NCBI RefSeq assembly: GCF_004360155.1
Contig: NZ_SAIS01000034.1
Coordinates: 1-42,881 of the forward strand
Origin: Paraglaciecola marina
Lineage (GTDB): Bacteria > Pseudomonadota > Gammaproteobacteria > Enterobacterales > Alteromonadaceae
Length of the DNA: 42,881 nucleotides
Direction: 5' to 3'
In this document: positions 26,221 to 35,625 of the stretch, piece by piece
Position numbering within the stretch: position 1 is the stretch's first letter
Layout: each line of letters starts with the position of its first letter
Notes under the pieces: model-generated
What the model saw: the letters and a program-made list of their open reading frames with translations, nothing else
What the model was told of the DNA's origin: nothing
Database searches by the model: none
Program-made: the position numbers and the translations under genes

Positions 26221-26717
26221 TGAGAAGAATTTTATCTGTATTGATGGAAAACGAACCAGGTGCTTTGTCTCGATTGGTTGGTGTTTTTTCGCAACGTGGC
26301 TATAACGTTGACTCATTGAGTGTTGCGCCAACAGATGATAAAAGTTTATCAAGGTTGACCATAGTGACTGAGGCTGATGACAAAGTAATTGAACAAATTA
26401 CTAAACAAGTCAACAAGCTAATTGATGTATTAAAAGTGTCTGATCTATCTGACGGCGTGCATATTGAGCGAGAGCTTATGTTGATTAAAGTCGCCACTCG
26501 CAGTGAGTCGATACGCGCTGAGATAAAACGTAATGTGGATATTTTTAGAGCTCAAGTTGTTGATGTAGATGCTCATAACTATACGATTCAAATTACAGGT
26601 ACTAGTGATAAGTTAGACGCATTTGCGTATACGCTAGGGCAAAGTACTGAAATTATCGAAGTATCAAGGTCAGGTGTATGTGGCTTGGCTAGAGGTGAAA
26701 AAGCACTTCGACCTTAG
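26220..26717 (+). CDS. ilvH: Acetolactate synthase regulatory subunit
   Basis: The 165-residue small subunit confers valine feedback sensitivity on the catalytic partner. The N-terminal ACT domain is typical: RILSVLMENEPGALSRLVGVFSQRGYNVDSL. A second ACT-like domain follows (about 80-160), ending SRSGVCGLARGEK. The length fits IlvH rather than the shorter E. coli IlvN. The TAATG overlap with ilvI implies translational coupling and balanced subunit amounts. A strong terminator follows. Confidence 0.96.
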   Translation: MRRILSVLMENEPGALSRLVGVFSQRGYNVDSLSVAPTDDKSLSRLTIVTEADDKVIEQITKQVNKLIDVLKVSDLSDGVHIERELMLIKVATRSESIRAEIKRNVDIFRAQVVDVDAHNYTIQITGTSDKLDAFAYTLGQSTEIIEVSRSGVCGLARGEKALRP

Positions 26718-26761
26718 TTATCACTGATAAAGCAGTCTTGATAATAGAGGATTAGATTTTT

Positions 26762-26795
26762 AAAAAGCAAACAGCGTAAGCTGTTTGCTTTTTTT
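26762..26795. terminator. Bidirectional terminator between ilvH and tdk
   Basis: A 14-bp stem AAAAAGCAAACAGC/GCTGTTTGCTTTTT with loop GTAA has T runs on both strands. It lies between the convergent ilvH and tdk genes and can end both transcripts. Confidence 0.9.
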
Positions 26796-26818
26796 GTATT
26801 AAAATTCAATACGATTGA

Positions 26819-27394
26819 TTACCAAACTAGCTCCGCAAAGTGTTTTCTACACATAGATTCATATCTATCATTGCCACCCACTTCTACTTGCTCTCCTTCT
26901 TTTACAGCATTGCCATGCTCATCAATCCTGACTACAAAGGCAGCCTTTCGTCCACAGTGGCAGATGGTTTTCAATTCAATTAGCTTGTCAGCCCAAGCCA
27001 GTAAATATCGGCTACCTTCAAAGGTTTCTGCTAAAAAGTCTGTTCGAAGACCATAGGCTAAAACCGGGATATTCATATTGTCTACTACATATATAAGTTG
27101 TTGGACTTGTTGTTTAGTTAAAAATTGTGCTTCATCGATAAAAAGACAATCAATCACTTTTTCTTTATTAAGAGTTTGAATAGTATCTTGTAGGTCAGTT
27201 TTAGGTGTAAAAAGGTTAGCACTAGATTCTAAGCCAATTCTTGAGGCAACTTTCCCTTTACCGAATCTATCATCTAAGGCTGCGGTGAATATTTCTGGAC
27301 GCATACCTCTTTCAGTGTAGTTGTAAGCGGATTGTAATAAGGACGTGGATTTACCAGCATTCATTGCTGAATAATAAAAATAAAGTTGTGCCAT
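26819..27394 (-). CDS. tdk: Thymidine kinase
   Basis: This cytosolic salvage enzyme phosphorylates thymidine with ATP. The 191 residues carry the P-loop in [13 protein letters not shown] (residues 9-21), the Walker-B/catalytic DEAQF, the lasso-type thymidine pocket near the C terminus ([14 protein letters not shown]), and a zinc site (CHCGRK with later cysteines). The ATG giving MAQLYF is chosen over a TTG six codons earlier; GAGAT lies just before it and family proteins begin this way. Confidence 0.96.
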   Translation of the reverse strand: MAQLYFYYSAMNAGKSTSLLQSAYNYTERGMRPEIFTAALDDRFGKGKVASRIGLESSANLFTPKTDLQDTIQTLNKEKVIDCLFIDEAQFLTKQQVQQLIYVVDNMNIPVLAYGLRTDFLAETFEGSRYLLAWADKLIELKTICHCGRKAAFVVRIDEHGNAVKEGEQVEVGGNDRYESMCRKHFAELVW

Positions 27395-27533
27395 AGGGTG
27401 ATCTCTTCGCAAGAAATTGTTGTGTTATTTACGACTGAAAAATAAAGTGGGATGTTTGCAGGCTAATAACAGATAATACTTAATATTACCTGTATGCAGT
27501 TGATATTGTTACTTTAATTGCAAGGCTTAGATG

Positions 27534-29492
27534 TTAGGTTTTTATTGTGGTTTTTTGCCAATCAGATAAATCTTTATTTTTCATAGGTTTAGCAAAGTAG
27601 TAACCTTGCAAATAATCTACACCCATTGCCGATAGGGCCATAGCTTGCTCTTTAGTTTCCACGCCTTCGGCTATGGTTTGACACCCTAGCTCCCTAGCAA
27701 TGAATAAGGTGGCTCTTATAATTGCTTCACCTTTACCTTCAATATTATCTACGAAGGTTTTATCAATCTTTACAAAATTAACGGGTAAAGCTTGTAATTG
27801 CGATAATGACGAATAACCTGTGCCAAAATCATCGATTGATACGGCTATATTGCGAGCTCGAATTTGTTCAAGTTGTTGCAAAATGAATGCTTGATTTTCG
27901 ACAAAGGTTGATTCGGTTACTTCTAGATGTAATCGTTCTGGCGGCAGTCCACTGCTTTGTAAGCATTTATCTAGAAGGCGTATAAATCCTTTATCCATAA
28001 GTTGGATAACAGATACATTCACTGATACCGCTACTTTTGGTGCGTCATGCCAATGGACCGCATCCATACAGGCTCGATTTAATACCCATGCGCCAATTTC
28101 TTTTATTAACCCAGACTTTTCTGCTAAGGGAATAAATACATCGGGGCCTATAAATTTACCATCAAAGTCCCACCTTAATAACGCTTCGTTAGCCCAACAA
28201 TTATAGCCTTTTGCTTTTTGTATAGGTTGGTAACATAAATATAATTGTTTGTTTTCGATAGCATGTTGTAGTCCTTCCAAAATGGCCTGTGAGGCTAAGA
28301 TCCTTTCTTTTACATCATTTGAAAATAATTGGGGCTTATTGTTACTAGATTGCTTTTGCTCACACATAGTGAGATCCGCTAGTTGAATTAACTCGGTTGC
28401 CGATTGGCTATCATTTGGGGCCATAGCAATGCCAATCGATGCCGTTAGGTGTATTTCATTTCCATGTACATAAATAGGTTGAGAAATACTATGGCTCATA
28501 GCTTGTGCGATTTCCAAAGCGGTATTAGAGTCACTATAGGGCAGGGCAATTAGAAACTCATCACCACTCCATCTTCCTGCTCTATGGTTTTCTGAAAATG
28601 CCGAGATTCTCTGGGTTACCTGCACTAAAACGCTATCACCTACTTTATGGCCCATAGTGTCATTAATATTTTTGAAACTAATTAAATCGATAAAAAGTAA
28701 TGCCAATGGCCTGTCTTTTTCTACTGCTTGTTTAACTAGTGTTTTTAGATTTGCAGTAAATGCTTTTCGGTTATCCAATTTTGTCAATGAATCTAGGTTA
28801 CTAAGGTTATATATTTCCTCTGTTCGCGCCTTAATCTGTTCTTCTAGGTTTTGGTTTACTTGATTGAGGGCTTCCGTAGTTGTAGTTAATTCGTGATTAA
28901 TAGTCGCAAATCGGTTTTTCTCTTCTATCGCTTTGGTAACCAATTTTTGGTTAACATTTTTGTTGTATATAGCCTGTTCAGTAAATCGCGAGTTCTTTAA
29001 ACTATAAATTATCATCAGTACGCAGTAAGAGAGGCTTAATATACCTAGGTGAACTCTTTCACTTTGATCAGCAAATATTCCCATAATAGCTGTGGGTGCT
29101 AGTATGATAATTGAATAGCTAATAGCTATAAAACTACTCGCAGAGAACATAGACGCAGAAGCTCCAGCTAATGAAGCCAGTATGACAATAAAGCAGGTAA
29201 ACTCGGAGACCTGCATAGCATCAAAAAATAAGAATGCGTACATAGACCACATAATTGAAGTTAAAATAGTACCTACTGCGTAACGCTGTATACCTAAAGG
29301 CCCGGAGTCAGCACTTACATTTTTTTTTGATTTCCATAAAGCTATATCTATTATGCGGCCCACTAAGATAAGGTTAATTGTACCCAACCAATAAGCCTTT
29401 TCGTCGAGAAGAGCACCATCTGCAAACAGTAATACAAGCATAACGGTGGCGACTATGTTGGTTAAAACACCAAGTACGCCATTACTGTACAA
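27534..29492 (-). CDS. Membrane GGDEF-EAL protein (cyclic di-GMP turnover)
   Basis: The N-terminal 160 residues form about five to six membrane helices, followed by a coiled coil (about 175-225). The GGDEF domain (about 230-385) has RWSGDEF; glycine 1 is serine and no clear RxxD inhibitory site precedes it. The EAL domain (about 400-645) is intact: NEALLRW, DDFGTGYSS, the KIDKTF lysine, EGVE and QGYYFAKP. It is probably an active phosphodiesterase with uncertain cyclase activity. The listed start is a TTG without a ribosome binding site. The frame stays open upstream to an ATT at 29546 preceded by AAGGG, which may be the true start. Confidence 0.9.
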   Translation of the reverse strand: MYSNGVLGVLTNIVATVMLVLLFADGALLDEKAYWLGTINLILVGRIIDIALWKSKKNVSADSGPLGIQRYAVGTILTSIMWSMYAFLFFDAMQVSEFTCFIVILASLAGASASMFSASSFIAISYSIIILAPTAIMGIFADQSERVHLGILSLSYCVLMIIYSLKNSRFTEQAIYNKNVNQKLVTKAIEEKNRFATINHELTTTTEALNQVNQNLEEQIKARTEEIYNLSNLDSLTKLDNRKAFTANLKTLVKQAVEKDRPLALLFIDLISFKNINDTMGHKVGDSVLVQVTQRISAFSENHRAGRWSGDEFLIALPYSDSNTALEIAQAMSHSISQPIYVHGNEIHLTASIGIAMAPNDSQSATELIQLADLTMCEQKQSSNNKPQLFSNDVKERILASQAILEGLQHAIENKQLYLCYQPIQKAKGYNCWANEALLRWDFDGKFIGPDVFIPLAEKSGLIKEIGAWVLNRACMDAVHWHDAPKVAVSVNVSVIQLMDKGFIRLLDKCLQSSGLPPERLHLEVTESTFVENQAFILQQLEQIRARNIAVSIDDFGTGYSSLSQLQALPVNFVKIDKTFVDNIEGKGEAIIRATLFIARELGCQTIAEGVETKEQAMALSAMGVDYLQGYYFAKPMKNKDLSDWQKTTIKT

Positions 29493-29546
29493 GCTATTTG
29501 CGGCATCAAGTTGCAGTCTTTGTTGAAGTGAAGTGTCTATGTTAAT

Positions 29547-29868
29547 GCCAAAGCCCTTTTAGAAACTGATGGGACTATCGAAACTCTTTTAATCATTAAG
29601 GTTAACCCGATAGCTTTATTATTTTTCTCTGTGATCTTAGCATACGACTTTAGTCCAATTAATATGAATTTAAATGTGTTTTAAAGCAGGTGGGTATTAA
29701 TCGGCATAACTAACACACTGTCGGCTTGCTGGCATAGTCTAGCTAAATTAATTTTGCCTATATTTGTATTGTGATTAGTTATTTTAGGTTAGGTAAATTA
29801 TCTGTTATTTGTTTTCACTAGGGCTTTAGAAGTAGGTTAAAATACTCCGATACGCCATTGAAAACTAT
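29547..29868. other. Intergenic region between divergent c-di-GMP and lpxL genes
   Basis: This AT-rich stretch carries the two divergent promoters. I see no gene in it. One promoter candidate for lpxL is listed separately; I could not settle the one for the GGDEF-EAL gene. Confidence 0.4.
29814..29843 (+). promoter_or_regulatory. Candidate promoter of lpxL
   Basis: A -10 box TAAAAT (29838-29843) lies 18 bases after a weak -35 TTCACT (29814-29819). It is about 40 bases before the lpxL start. The match is moderate. Confidence 0.4.
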
Positions 29869-29883
29869 ATGAAGAGGTTAGTT

Positions 29884-30816
29884 TTGCAGCAAAAAAAAGT
29901 CGTCGCCCCCAAATTTGAGTTGTCTTTTTTAGGGCCTAAATATTGGCCTACTTGGGTTAGTGTAATTTTTTTGTATAGTATTTCTTGGTTACCTTATTCT
30001 GTACAAAGCCCAATTGGGAAGTTGATTGGCAAAATATTAAAAGTGGTTGCCAAAAAACGTTACCTAGTCGCGAAGCGTAATATAGATTTGTGTTTTCCTA
30101 ATATAAGTACAGAGCAGCGTGCACAAATGCTTAAAGAAAACTTAGACAACGCAGGTATGGCGCTTCTTGAAACGGGTATGGGCTGGTGGTGGCCAGATTG
30201 GCGTGTTAAGAATATGGTTGAGTATGAAGGTTTGGAATTAATCGATGAAATCCAGGCCCAAGGTAAAGGTGTTCTTGGTTACGCTATTCATAATATGAAT
30301 ATTGAGTTTGGCTGTCGAATGTTAGGCATAAAAAAGCCATCAGTGGTTTTTTATCGTAAGCATAACAACCCTTTAATGGAATACATGCAATATCATGGTA
30401 GAAACCGTGCTAATAAGTACATGATCCACAAGCGTAATGTCAAAGGGTTGATACAGGCATTAGACGAAAAAGAGCTTTGTTTGTATTTACCTGATCAAGA
30501 TTATGGACGCAAAAAGTGTGAGTTCACGCCATTTTTTGCAGTTCCTGAAACTGCTACCACTACAGGGTCTTTATTGTTTGCAAAGCAAGCCGATTGTGAG
30601 ACTGTATTCTTTGTATCTTTAAAGACCAAGACCGGCTACAAAGTAAAAGTGTTACCCGGACTGGAGAATTTCCCTTCAGGTGACGATAAGTATGATGTTA
30701 CCCGTATCAATGAGATGGTTGAAAAAATGATTTTGTTAGCGCCAGAGCAGTACTTATGGATGCATAAACGTTTTAAAACACGTCCTAATAAAGAAGACCC
30801 ATCGTTATACGATTAA
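29884..30816 (+). CDS. lpxL: Lipid A late acyltransferase (LpxL/LpxP family)
   Basis: This inner-membrane enzyme adds a secondary acyl chain to Kdo2-lipid IVA. The 310 residues have one membrane anchor near 20-42 and the catalytic HX4E motif HNMNIE. They also have the family blocks LETGMGWWWPD, VVFYRKHNNPL, YLPDQDYG and YLWMHKRFKTRP. The sequence resembles LpxL more than LpxM. A TTG at 29884 (MQQKKVV) is chosen over an ATG five codons upstream because AAGAGG lies six bases before the TTG and nothing lies before the ATG. The TcpQ-like gene follows by 24 bases. Confidence 0.92.
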   Translation: MQQKKVVAPKFELSFLGPKYWPTWVSVIFLYSISWLPYSVQSPIGKLIGKILKVVAKKRYLVAKRNIDLCFPNISTEQRAQMLKENLDNAGMALLETGMGWWWPDWRVKNMVEYEGLELIDEIQAQGKGVLGYAIHNMNIEFGCRMLGIKKPSVVFYRKHNNPLMEYMQYHGRNRANKYMIHKRNVKGLIQALDEKELCLYLPDQDYGRKKCEFTPFFAVPETATTTGSLLFAKQADCETVFFVSLKTKTGYKVKVLPGLENFPSGDDKYDVTRINEMVEKMILLAPEQYLWMHKRFKTRPNKEDPSLYD

Positions 30817-30840
30817 GAAAATTAAGAGTTTGTAAGAGTC

Positions 30841-31458
30841 ATGAGTAAAACTAAAAAAGGTTCGAGTTCTTTATTTTGGCTTAAGCACTTAATGCTTGCT
30901 GTAAGTATTATAATCATTGCAGGCATAGTGCTGTATTTACAACAGACTAACTTGAATACGGTTAGGCCAGAAGGGGATACCGGTCATAAGTCCATTGAAA
31001 CTAACATGAGTAACTTTTATGCGGACTATCGTTTGTCATCACGTCACCCCAGAGAAGAAGATTTAGGGGACTTTGTTATTGAGGTCAATACGTCTGAAAC
31101 GCCACTAAGTGAACGTTTACAAAAAATGGAAAGCCTCCAAAAGCCTATTTCTGGACGCTGGGTTGGTGAACATAAACACCGTACTTTCAAAGTAGGAAGT
31201 ACACTTAGAAGTGCAATCACTAATTTTGCTGAGTCTGAAGGAATGCAGGTGATTTGGGAGTTAGAGCGGGACTTTATTGTTAAGCACCATTTTCAGTTAG
31301 ATGATTCGATTTTGGGCAGTTTGAACATGATTGCGACTGCAATTGATGCTGAGTTTGATGGTGAGGTAAAAGCCTATATGTGTCCCAAACAGCGATCACT
31401 AGTTATCACAGCTAAAGCCAATGACTACTTGACTCGCGAATGTACGCAGGCTAGATAG
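30841..31458 (+). CDS. TcpQ-like protein (toxin-coregulated-pilus Q C-terminal domain)
   Basis: The 205 residues have a membrane anchor at about 14-34. A low-complexity linker follows, then a C-terminal domain (about 105-200) resembling the TcpQ/PilL C-terminal secretin-pilotin type: FKVGSTLRSAITNFAESEGMQVIWEL and DSILGSLNMIATAIDAEF. Such domains work with pilus or secretin assemblies in the periplasm. No pilus genes are nearby. It follows lpxL closely and may be co-transcribed with it. It converges with glnE. The role here is unknown. Confidence 0.72.
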   Translation: MSKTKKGSSSLFWLKHLMLAVSIIIIAGIVLYLQQTNLNTVRPEGDTGHKSIETNMSNFYADYRLSSRHPREEDLGDFVIEVNTSETPLSERLQKMESLQKPISGRWVGEHKHRTFKVGSTLRSAITNFAESEGMQVIWELERDFIVKHHFQLDDSILGSLNMIATAIDAEFDGEVKAYMCPKQRSLVITAKANDYLTRECTQAR

Positions 31459-31464
31459 CCTCAG

Positions 31465-31486
31465 AAAACCTAAGCAATAAGGTTTT
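31465..31486. terminator. Weak hairpin at the convergent TcpQ-like/glnE ends
   Basis: AAAACCT/AGGTTTT (31465-31471/31480-31486) forms a 7-bp stem with an 8-base loop that overlaps the glnE stop codon. Both strands have only four T, so it would be a weak bidirectional terminator. Confidence 0.4.
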
Positions 31487-34388
31487 GTAGATATTTATCC
31501 CAAATAGTTTCTACATTAGCTTGGTGTTTAGTTAGCTCCTCAGTTGCCTCAGCCCATTTTTCGTTTTGTAACGCTAACCTATGCATTTTATTGCGAAATG
31601 TTAAATAAGCTTCTATCAGTAGTCTTGCTTCTTGATTAGTTAGCAATGCAAATTTGGCTAGGTCCTCAAGTATCCTGATGTTGTCTGTTCTCTTCGCTAG
31701 TGCGGGGTGCTGTTCTGTGTAGGCAAGTACCATAAATTGGGTAATAAACTCTATATCAGCAATGCCTCCTTTACGTTGTTTTAGATCTAATTGAGTTGAA
31801 TCACCTGTTGTTAAGTGTTTACGCATTTTCTCACGCATATCTACCACTTCACTGGCAAGCTCTTTTAGTACTCTAGGTTTTGAAAGCGTATCAAAGCGAA
31901 TTTTATCAAATTGTACTTTTAAAGGGGTATCCCCAGATATGAAGCGAGCTCGGCACAAAGCTTGATGTTCCCACGTCCAGGCATTGTCCATTTGATAACT
32001 CGCGAAACCATCAATATGGCACACTAAAAGCCCGGCATTGCCTGAAGGTCTTAAGCGCATATCCACTTCATAGAGCAAACCGAGTCCTGTTTTGATGGTG
32101 AGTATATGCATGATCCGTTGAGCTAGTTTTATATAGAATTTGATTGATTCAGTCGCTTTTGAGCCCAGAGTTTCTTGGTTACCAACGCAACTGTGTACAA
32201 ACACTAAATCTAAATCTGAGCCATAACCAAGTTCCCAACCGCCTAATTTTCCAAATCCTATGACTGCAAATCCTTTATTCTGAATACTCATAGGGCCGTG
32301 AGTTTCACAAACTGGTACACCAAATTTAGCTTCCATTTGCCCCCAAGCTAAGTCTACAGCCTGATGCAAAATAGACTCAGCTAACTGAGAGAGATGGTTA
32401 CTCACCTCTGTGATAGGTAATACCCCAGTAATGTCAGCTGCAGCAATTTTTAACTGTTGGCTAAGTTTAAATTGCCTAAGCGTCTCAAGTTGTAATTCCA
32501 AATCTTCTGGTTCAACTCTTAGTAATAGCTGTCTTAGCTGATCCTTATATTCGTTAAGTTGTATGGGTTGGTATAGTTCAGCAGGGTTAATGAGTTCATC
32601 AAGTAGTAATGGAAACCTAGCTATTTGTGCTGTCACCCAAGGGCTAGCGGCACATAATTTTATGAGGTGCTTTAATGCACCCAAATTTTCAGATAATAGT
32701 TGTAAGTAAGCTGTGCGCCCAAGTATAGAGGTGAAAACAATCAGCACCCGCTCTAGTAATTGTTCTGGGTCGGTACCTTCGCTTTTAGAAAGTACAAGAT
32801 TAATAACAGTGGGCATAAGGTTATTTAATGTGTCTAGGCCTCTTTGTCCAACCCGTTTCTTTATTAAATTCTGTTTAAATTCTGTCAGTTGTTTATGTAC
32901 TGATAAGCCAAGCTCTGCGTTAAAGAAATGAGCTTCAATATTTGCATTCCAATGAAGCAATAAACTTTGGGTTTCTTCGGCGCTGAGATCCAGTAACCAA
33001 AGGTCCTGGGCAGCTTGCTGGTGGTCGTCTACTAAGGCTTTTTCTGTATGATTGGTTTCTCTTATCAAAAGGGAAAACTGCCGATGAACTTGTTGACAAT
33101 GGTGCTGAACTTGCTTTTGAAACTTAGGATAGTTTTCAATATCCATTATCCAAAGTAAACGTTTTTGATCCAATGTATCTGTGGGTAATAGTTGAGTTTG
33201 TTTATCTGCAAATTGCTGTAAACAGTGCTCTACTTTTCGCAGCCATAAATAACTTTGTCTTAATTCTGCGGCGCTGTCTGTAGGGAGAAGTGACTCTTGG
33301 GTTAAGACTGTTAATGCCAATTGTAAGCTTTGCACTTGCAAGCTTTGCATTCGGCCACCATTAATTAACTGCATACTTTGTACAACGAATTCAGCCTCAC
33401 GAATTCCACCCTCACCGAGTTTTATATTGTTACTAAGGCCTCGTCTTCGTACCTCTTGTTCTATCATTGATTTCATCACTCTTAGCGAATCAATAGCGCT
33501 GTAGTCTAAATACCGGCGATAGATAAAAGGTTTTAGTATGGTCCTAAGCTCTTGGCTGTAATTTGATTCTGAGTTGAGTATACGAGCCTTAAGCATGGCA
33601 TAACGCTCCCATTCTCGGCCTTGTTCTTGGTAATAATCTTCTAACGCATCAAAATGCATAACCAGAGGGCCGCTATCTCCAAAAGGCCTCAAGCGCATGT
33701 CCACTCGATAAACTTGTCCATCAGCTGTTATCTGATCTAACGCCTTAATAAGTTTTTGAGCCAATTTTGTAAAAAATTGTTGATGCTCAATTGATTTTTG
33801 TCCGCCTTGGGTATTGCCTTGAGAGGGGTAGGTAAAAATCAAATCTATATCTGATGAAAAGTTGAGTTCATGGCCACCAAGTTTTCCCATACCTAGAATA
33901 AGCATAGGTTGGGGCCCTGAGTCACCATTGGGTACTCCAAAACGAGGTTGCAATGAATGATAAAGCCAATCGTTGGTTTGCACTATGAGTTGGTTTGCAA
34001 GCTCGGATACTTGGTGTAAAGAATCCTCAATGGTTTGTTGCTTTAGCAGGTCTTTCCAGGCAATGCACAGCATGTGGTAGTGACGAAAATCTCGTAAAGC
34101 TTTATGTAAACTTGATTCATCATTAATAATACTCAGTGTTTCATGCAACCGCTTTTTAAATTGGTTAGTATCAATTTCGCCTTTGTTTGCAATTAAAAAA
34201 GTTTCTAGCCATTCAGGATGAGAAAGGCTGTGCTTGTGAATAAAGTCACTTAAGGTCAATGCTGTTCTTATGTCGCTCTTGAGGGGCTCTAATGACTTAC
34301 AAAAATTAACATTGGCACTAAATTCTTGCCATCTTTGTTCGGCTAACAGGTTCAATTCGTTGGGTAAATTACTGAATACCGACTTCAT
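31470..34388 (-). CDS. glnE: Bifunctional glutamine synthetase adenylyltransferase/deadenylase
   Basis: This cytosolic enzyme adds and removes AMP on glutamine synthetase according to nitrogen status signalled by PII. The 972 residues contain two nucleotidyltransferase domains: an N-terminal deadenylase with GMGKLGGHELNFSSDIDLIF, and a C-terminal adenylyltransferase with GFGKLGGWELGYGSDLDLVF. Each is followed by helical regions. The ATG at 34388 is supported by a 4-base ATGA overlap with the upstream GIY-YIG gene; a TTG seven codons earlier lacks this logic. The pair is thus translationally coupled. Confidence 0.96.
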   Translation of the reverse strand: MKSVFSNLPNELNLLAEQRWQEFSANVNFCKSLEPLKSDIRTALTLSDFIHKHSLSHPEWLETFLIANKGEIDTNQFKKRLHETLSIINDESSLHKALRDFRHYHMLCIAWKDLLKQQTIEDSLHQVSELANQLIVQTNDWLYHSLQPRFGVPNGDSGPQPMLILGMGKLGGHELNFSSDIDLIFTYPSQGNTQGGQKSIEHQQFFTKLAQKLIKALDQITADGQVYRVDMRLRPFGDSGPLVMHFDALEDYYQEQGREWERYAMLKARILNSESNYSQELRTILKPFIYRRYLDYSAIDSLRVMKSMIEQEVRRRGLSNNIKLGEGGIREAEFVVQSMQLINGGRMQSLQVQSLQLALTVLTQESLLPTDSAAELRQSYLWLRKVEHCLQQFADKQTQLLPTDTLDQKRLLWIMDIENYPKFQKQVQHHCQQVHRQFSLLIRETNHTEKALVDDHQQAAQDLWLLDLSAEETQSLLLHWNANIEAHFFNAELGLSVHKQLTEFKQNLIKKRVGQRGLDTLNNLMPTVINLVLSKSEGTDPEQLLERVLIVFTSILGRTAYLQLLSENLGALKHLIKLCAASPWVTAQIARFPLLLDELINPAELYQPIQLNEYKDQLRQLLLRVEPEDLELQLETLRQFKLSQQLKIAAADITGVLPITEVSNHLSQLAESILHQAVDLAWGQMEAKFGVPVCETHGPMSIQNKGFAVIGFGKLGGWELGYGSDLDLVFVHSCVGNQETLGSKATESIKFYIKLAQRIMHILTIKTGLGLLYEVDMRLRPSGNAGLLVCHIDGFASYQMDNAWTWEHQALCRARFISGDTPLKVQFDKIRFDTLSKPRVLKELASEVVDMREKMRKHLTTGDSTQLDLKQRKGGIADIEFITQFMVLAYTEQHPALAKRTDNIRILEDLAKFALLTNQEARLLIEAYLTFRNKMHRLALQNEKWAEATEELTKHQANVETIWDKYLQNLIA

Positions 34389-34714
34389 ACGTTTGATACC
34401 TTGTTGCAAGGCTTTGGGCTTGACTCTAATCGTTTTATGTTTTTAATACTTGAGTCACTTAACTGATTATTAACCAATTTAATTTTATCTGCCTTGTTTA
34501 ACTTTTTAATCCAAATTTCAGTTTTTAACGCTTCAGAATGGGTTAGGGCCTTACTATAAAACTTTAGAGTGAGTGGGCCTTTACCTTTTAAGGCTTTGGC
34601 ACATTTAGGGCCGCTTTCTTGATGCTCATTGAAACGTCGCTGAATGTCTTTGGTTATTCCTGTGTAATATTGTTTGAGCTTGTTCTCAATAATATATACA
34701 TGCCAGTGTGTCAC
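34385..34714 (-). CDS. GIY-YIG nuclease domain protein (UPF0213/YhbQ-like)
   Basis: The 109 residues begin with the GIY-YIG fold: VYIIENKLKQYYTGITKDIQRRFNEHQ, showing the YII...YTG core and the catalytic arginine. The UPF0213 core ends near residue 85, and a polar C-terminal extension of about 25 residues follows. Relatives are small nuclease-like proteins of poorly known function. The start is a GTG with AAAGG six bases before it. Its stop overlaps the glnE start (ATGA), so the two share a transcript, an unusual partnership. Confidence 0.87.
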   Translation of the reverse strand: MTHWHVYIIENKLKQYYTGITKDIQRRFNEHQESGPKCAKALKGKGPLTLKFYSKALTHSEALKTEIWIKKLNKADKIKLVNNQLSDSSIKNIKRLESSPKPCNKVSNV

Positions 34715-34843
34715 TGAGTGCCTTTACCTTAAATACTTTTTGCCTAGTGTACTTTGTTCTTGTCTTTGATTTATATAAATATTTGGTGTGCAAATGGGTT
34801 AGCAAATATTATGATAAAGACCTACAAACTTTTAGTTAGTTAA

Positions 34844-35488
34844 ATGAACACGTCAGTTTCAAAAAACACCTCGACTTATTCAACTATAGAAGAAACTTTA
34901 AATGCGCTGACCCATGGTTTGGGGTTTCTTGCAGCATGCATTGGGTTGGCATTAATGCTACTCAAAGTCGATGGCTTAATGGCCCAGTTTGTATGTGTAA
35001 TCTATGGATTATCCATGATGTTAATGTTTTTATCATCAACTATGTACCACGGGGTAAGTCGCCCAGATCTTAAAGCAAAGTTAAAGCTGTTTGACCATGT
35101 TGCAATTTATTTGTTGATAGCGGGTACTTACACACCATATACAATTTTTGCTGTTGGGGGCCAATTAGGTATGTTGGCTATTTGCTTAATTTGGGCCTTG
35201 GCCGCAATTGGTATTTACTGTAAATGTTTTGTCAGTAGCCGTTTCCCAAAGTTGTCCTTAATTACCTATTTATTGATGGGTTGGCTGGCGGTGTTTTTTG
35301 CCTTCCCTTTATACAACTCTCTACAAGCAGAAGGGTTTTGGCTACTTCTGGCTGGTGGCTTATGCTATACCTTAGGTGCGGTATTTTATGCGGCTAAACA
35401 ATTTCAGTTTACTCATGTTGTTTGGCATTTATTTGTTATTGCAGGTTGCGTTTGCCATTTTTGGTCAATATACCAATACGTCATTTAA
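34844..35488 (+). CDS. trhA: Hemolysin III family membrane protein (TrhA/YqfA, PAQR type)
   Basis: The 214-residue protein has seven hydrophobic helices. It shows family signatures: EETLNALTHGLGFL before helix 1, SSTMYHGVSRP, the FDHVAIYLLIAGTYTPY segment, and the C-terminal HVVWHLFVIAGCVCHFW. The histidines in these motifs form the PAQR metal site. In E. coli the homologue has been linked to membrane-fluidity homeostasis; that role is inferred here. The ribosome binding site is weak. It stands alone between the GIY-YIG/glnE pair and the ATPase gene. Confidence 0.9.
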   Translation: MNTSVSKNTSTYSTIEETLNALTHGLGFLAACIGLALMLLKVDGLMAQFVCVIYGLSMMLMFLSSTMYHGVSRPDLKAKLKLFDHVAIYLLIAGTYTPYTIFAVGGQLGMLAICLIWALAAIGIYCKCFVSSRFPKLSLITYLLMGWLAVFFAFPLYNSLQAEGFWLLLAGGLCYTLGAVFYAAKQFQFTHVVWHLFVIAGCVCHFWSIYQYVI

Positions 35489-35625
35489 TCAGCTCATATT
35501 TATGTATACCTGATTGCAATCAAGGATAACATTTCTCTAGGTATTTAATTGCTATGCCTTAGTTACATCGCTTAAGCTAACAGTTAACTATCTTTTCCTT
35601 ATCTCGGATTGAGCGATTTTTATTT

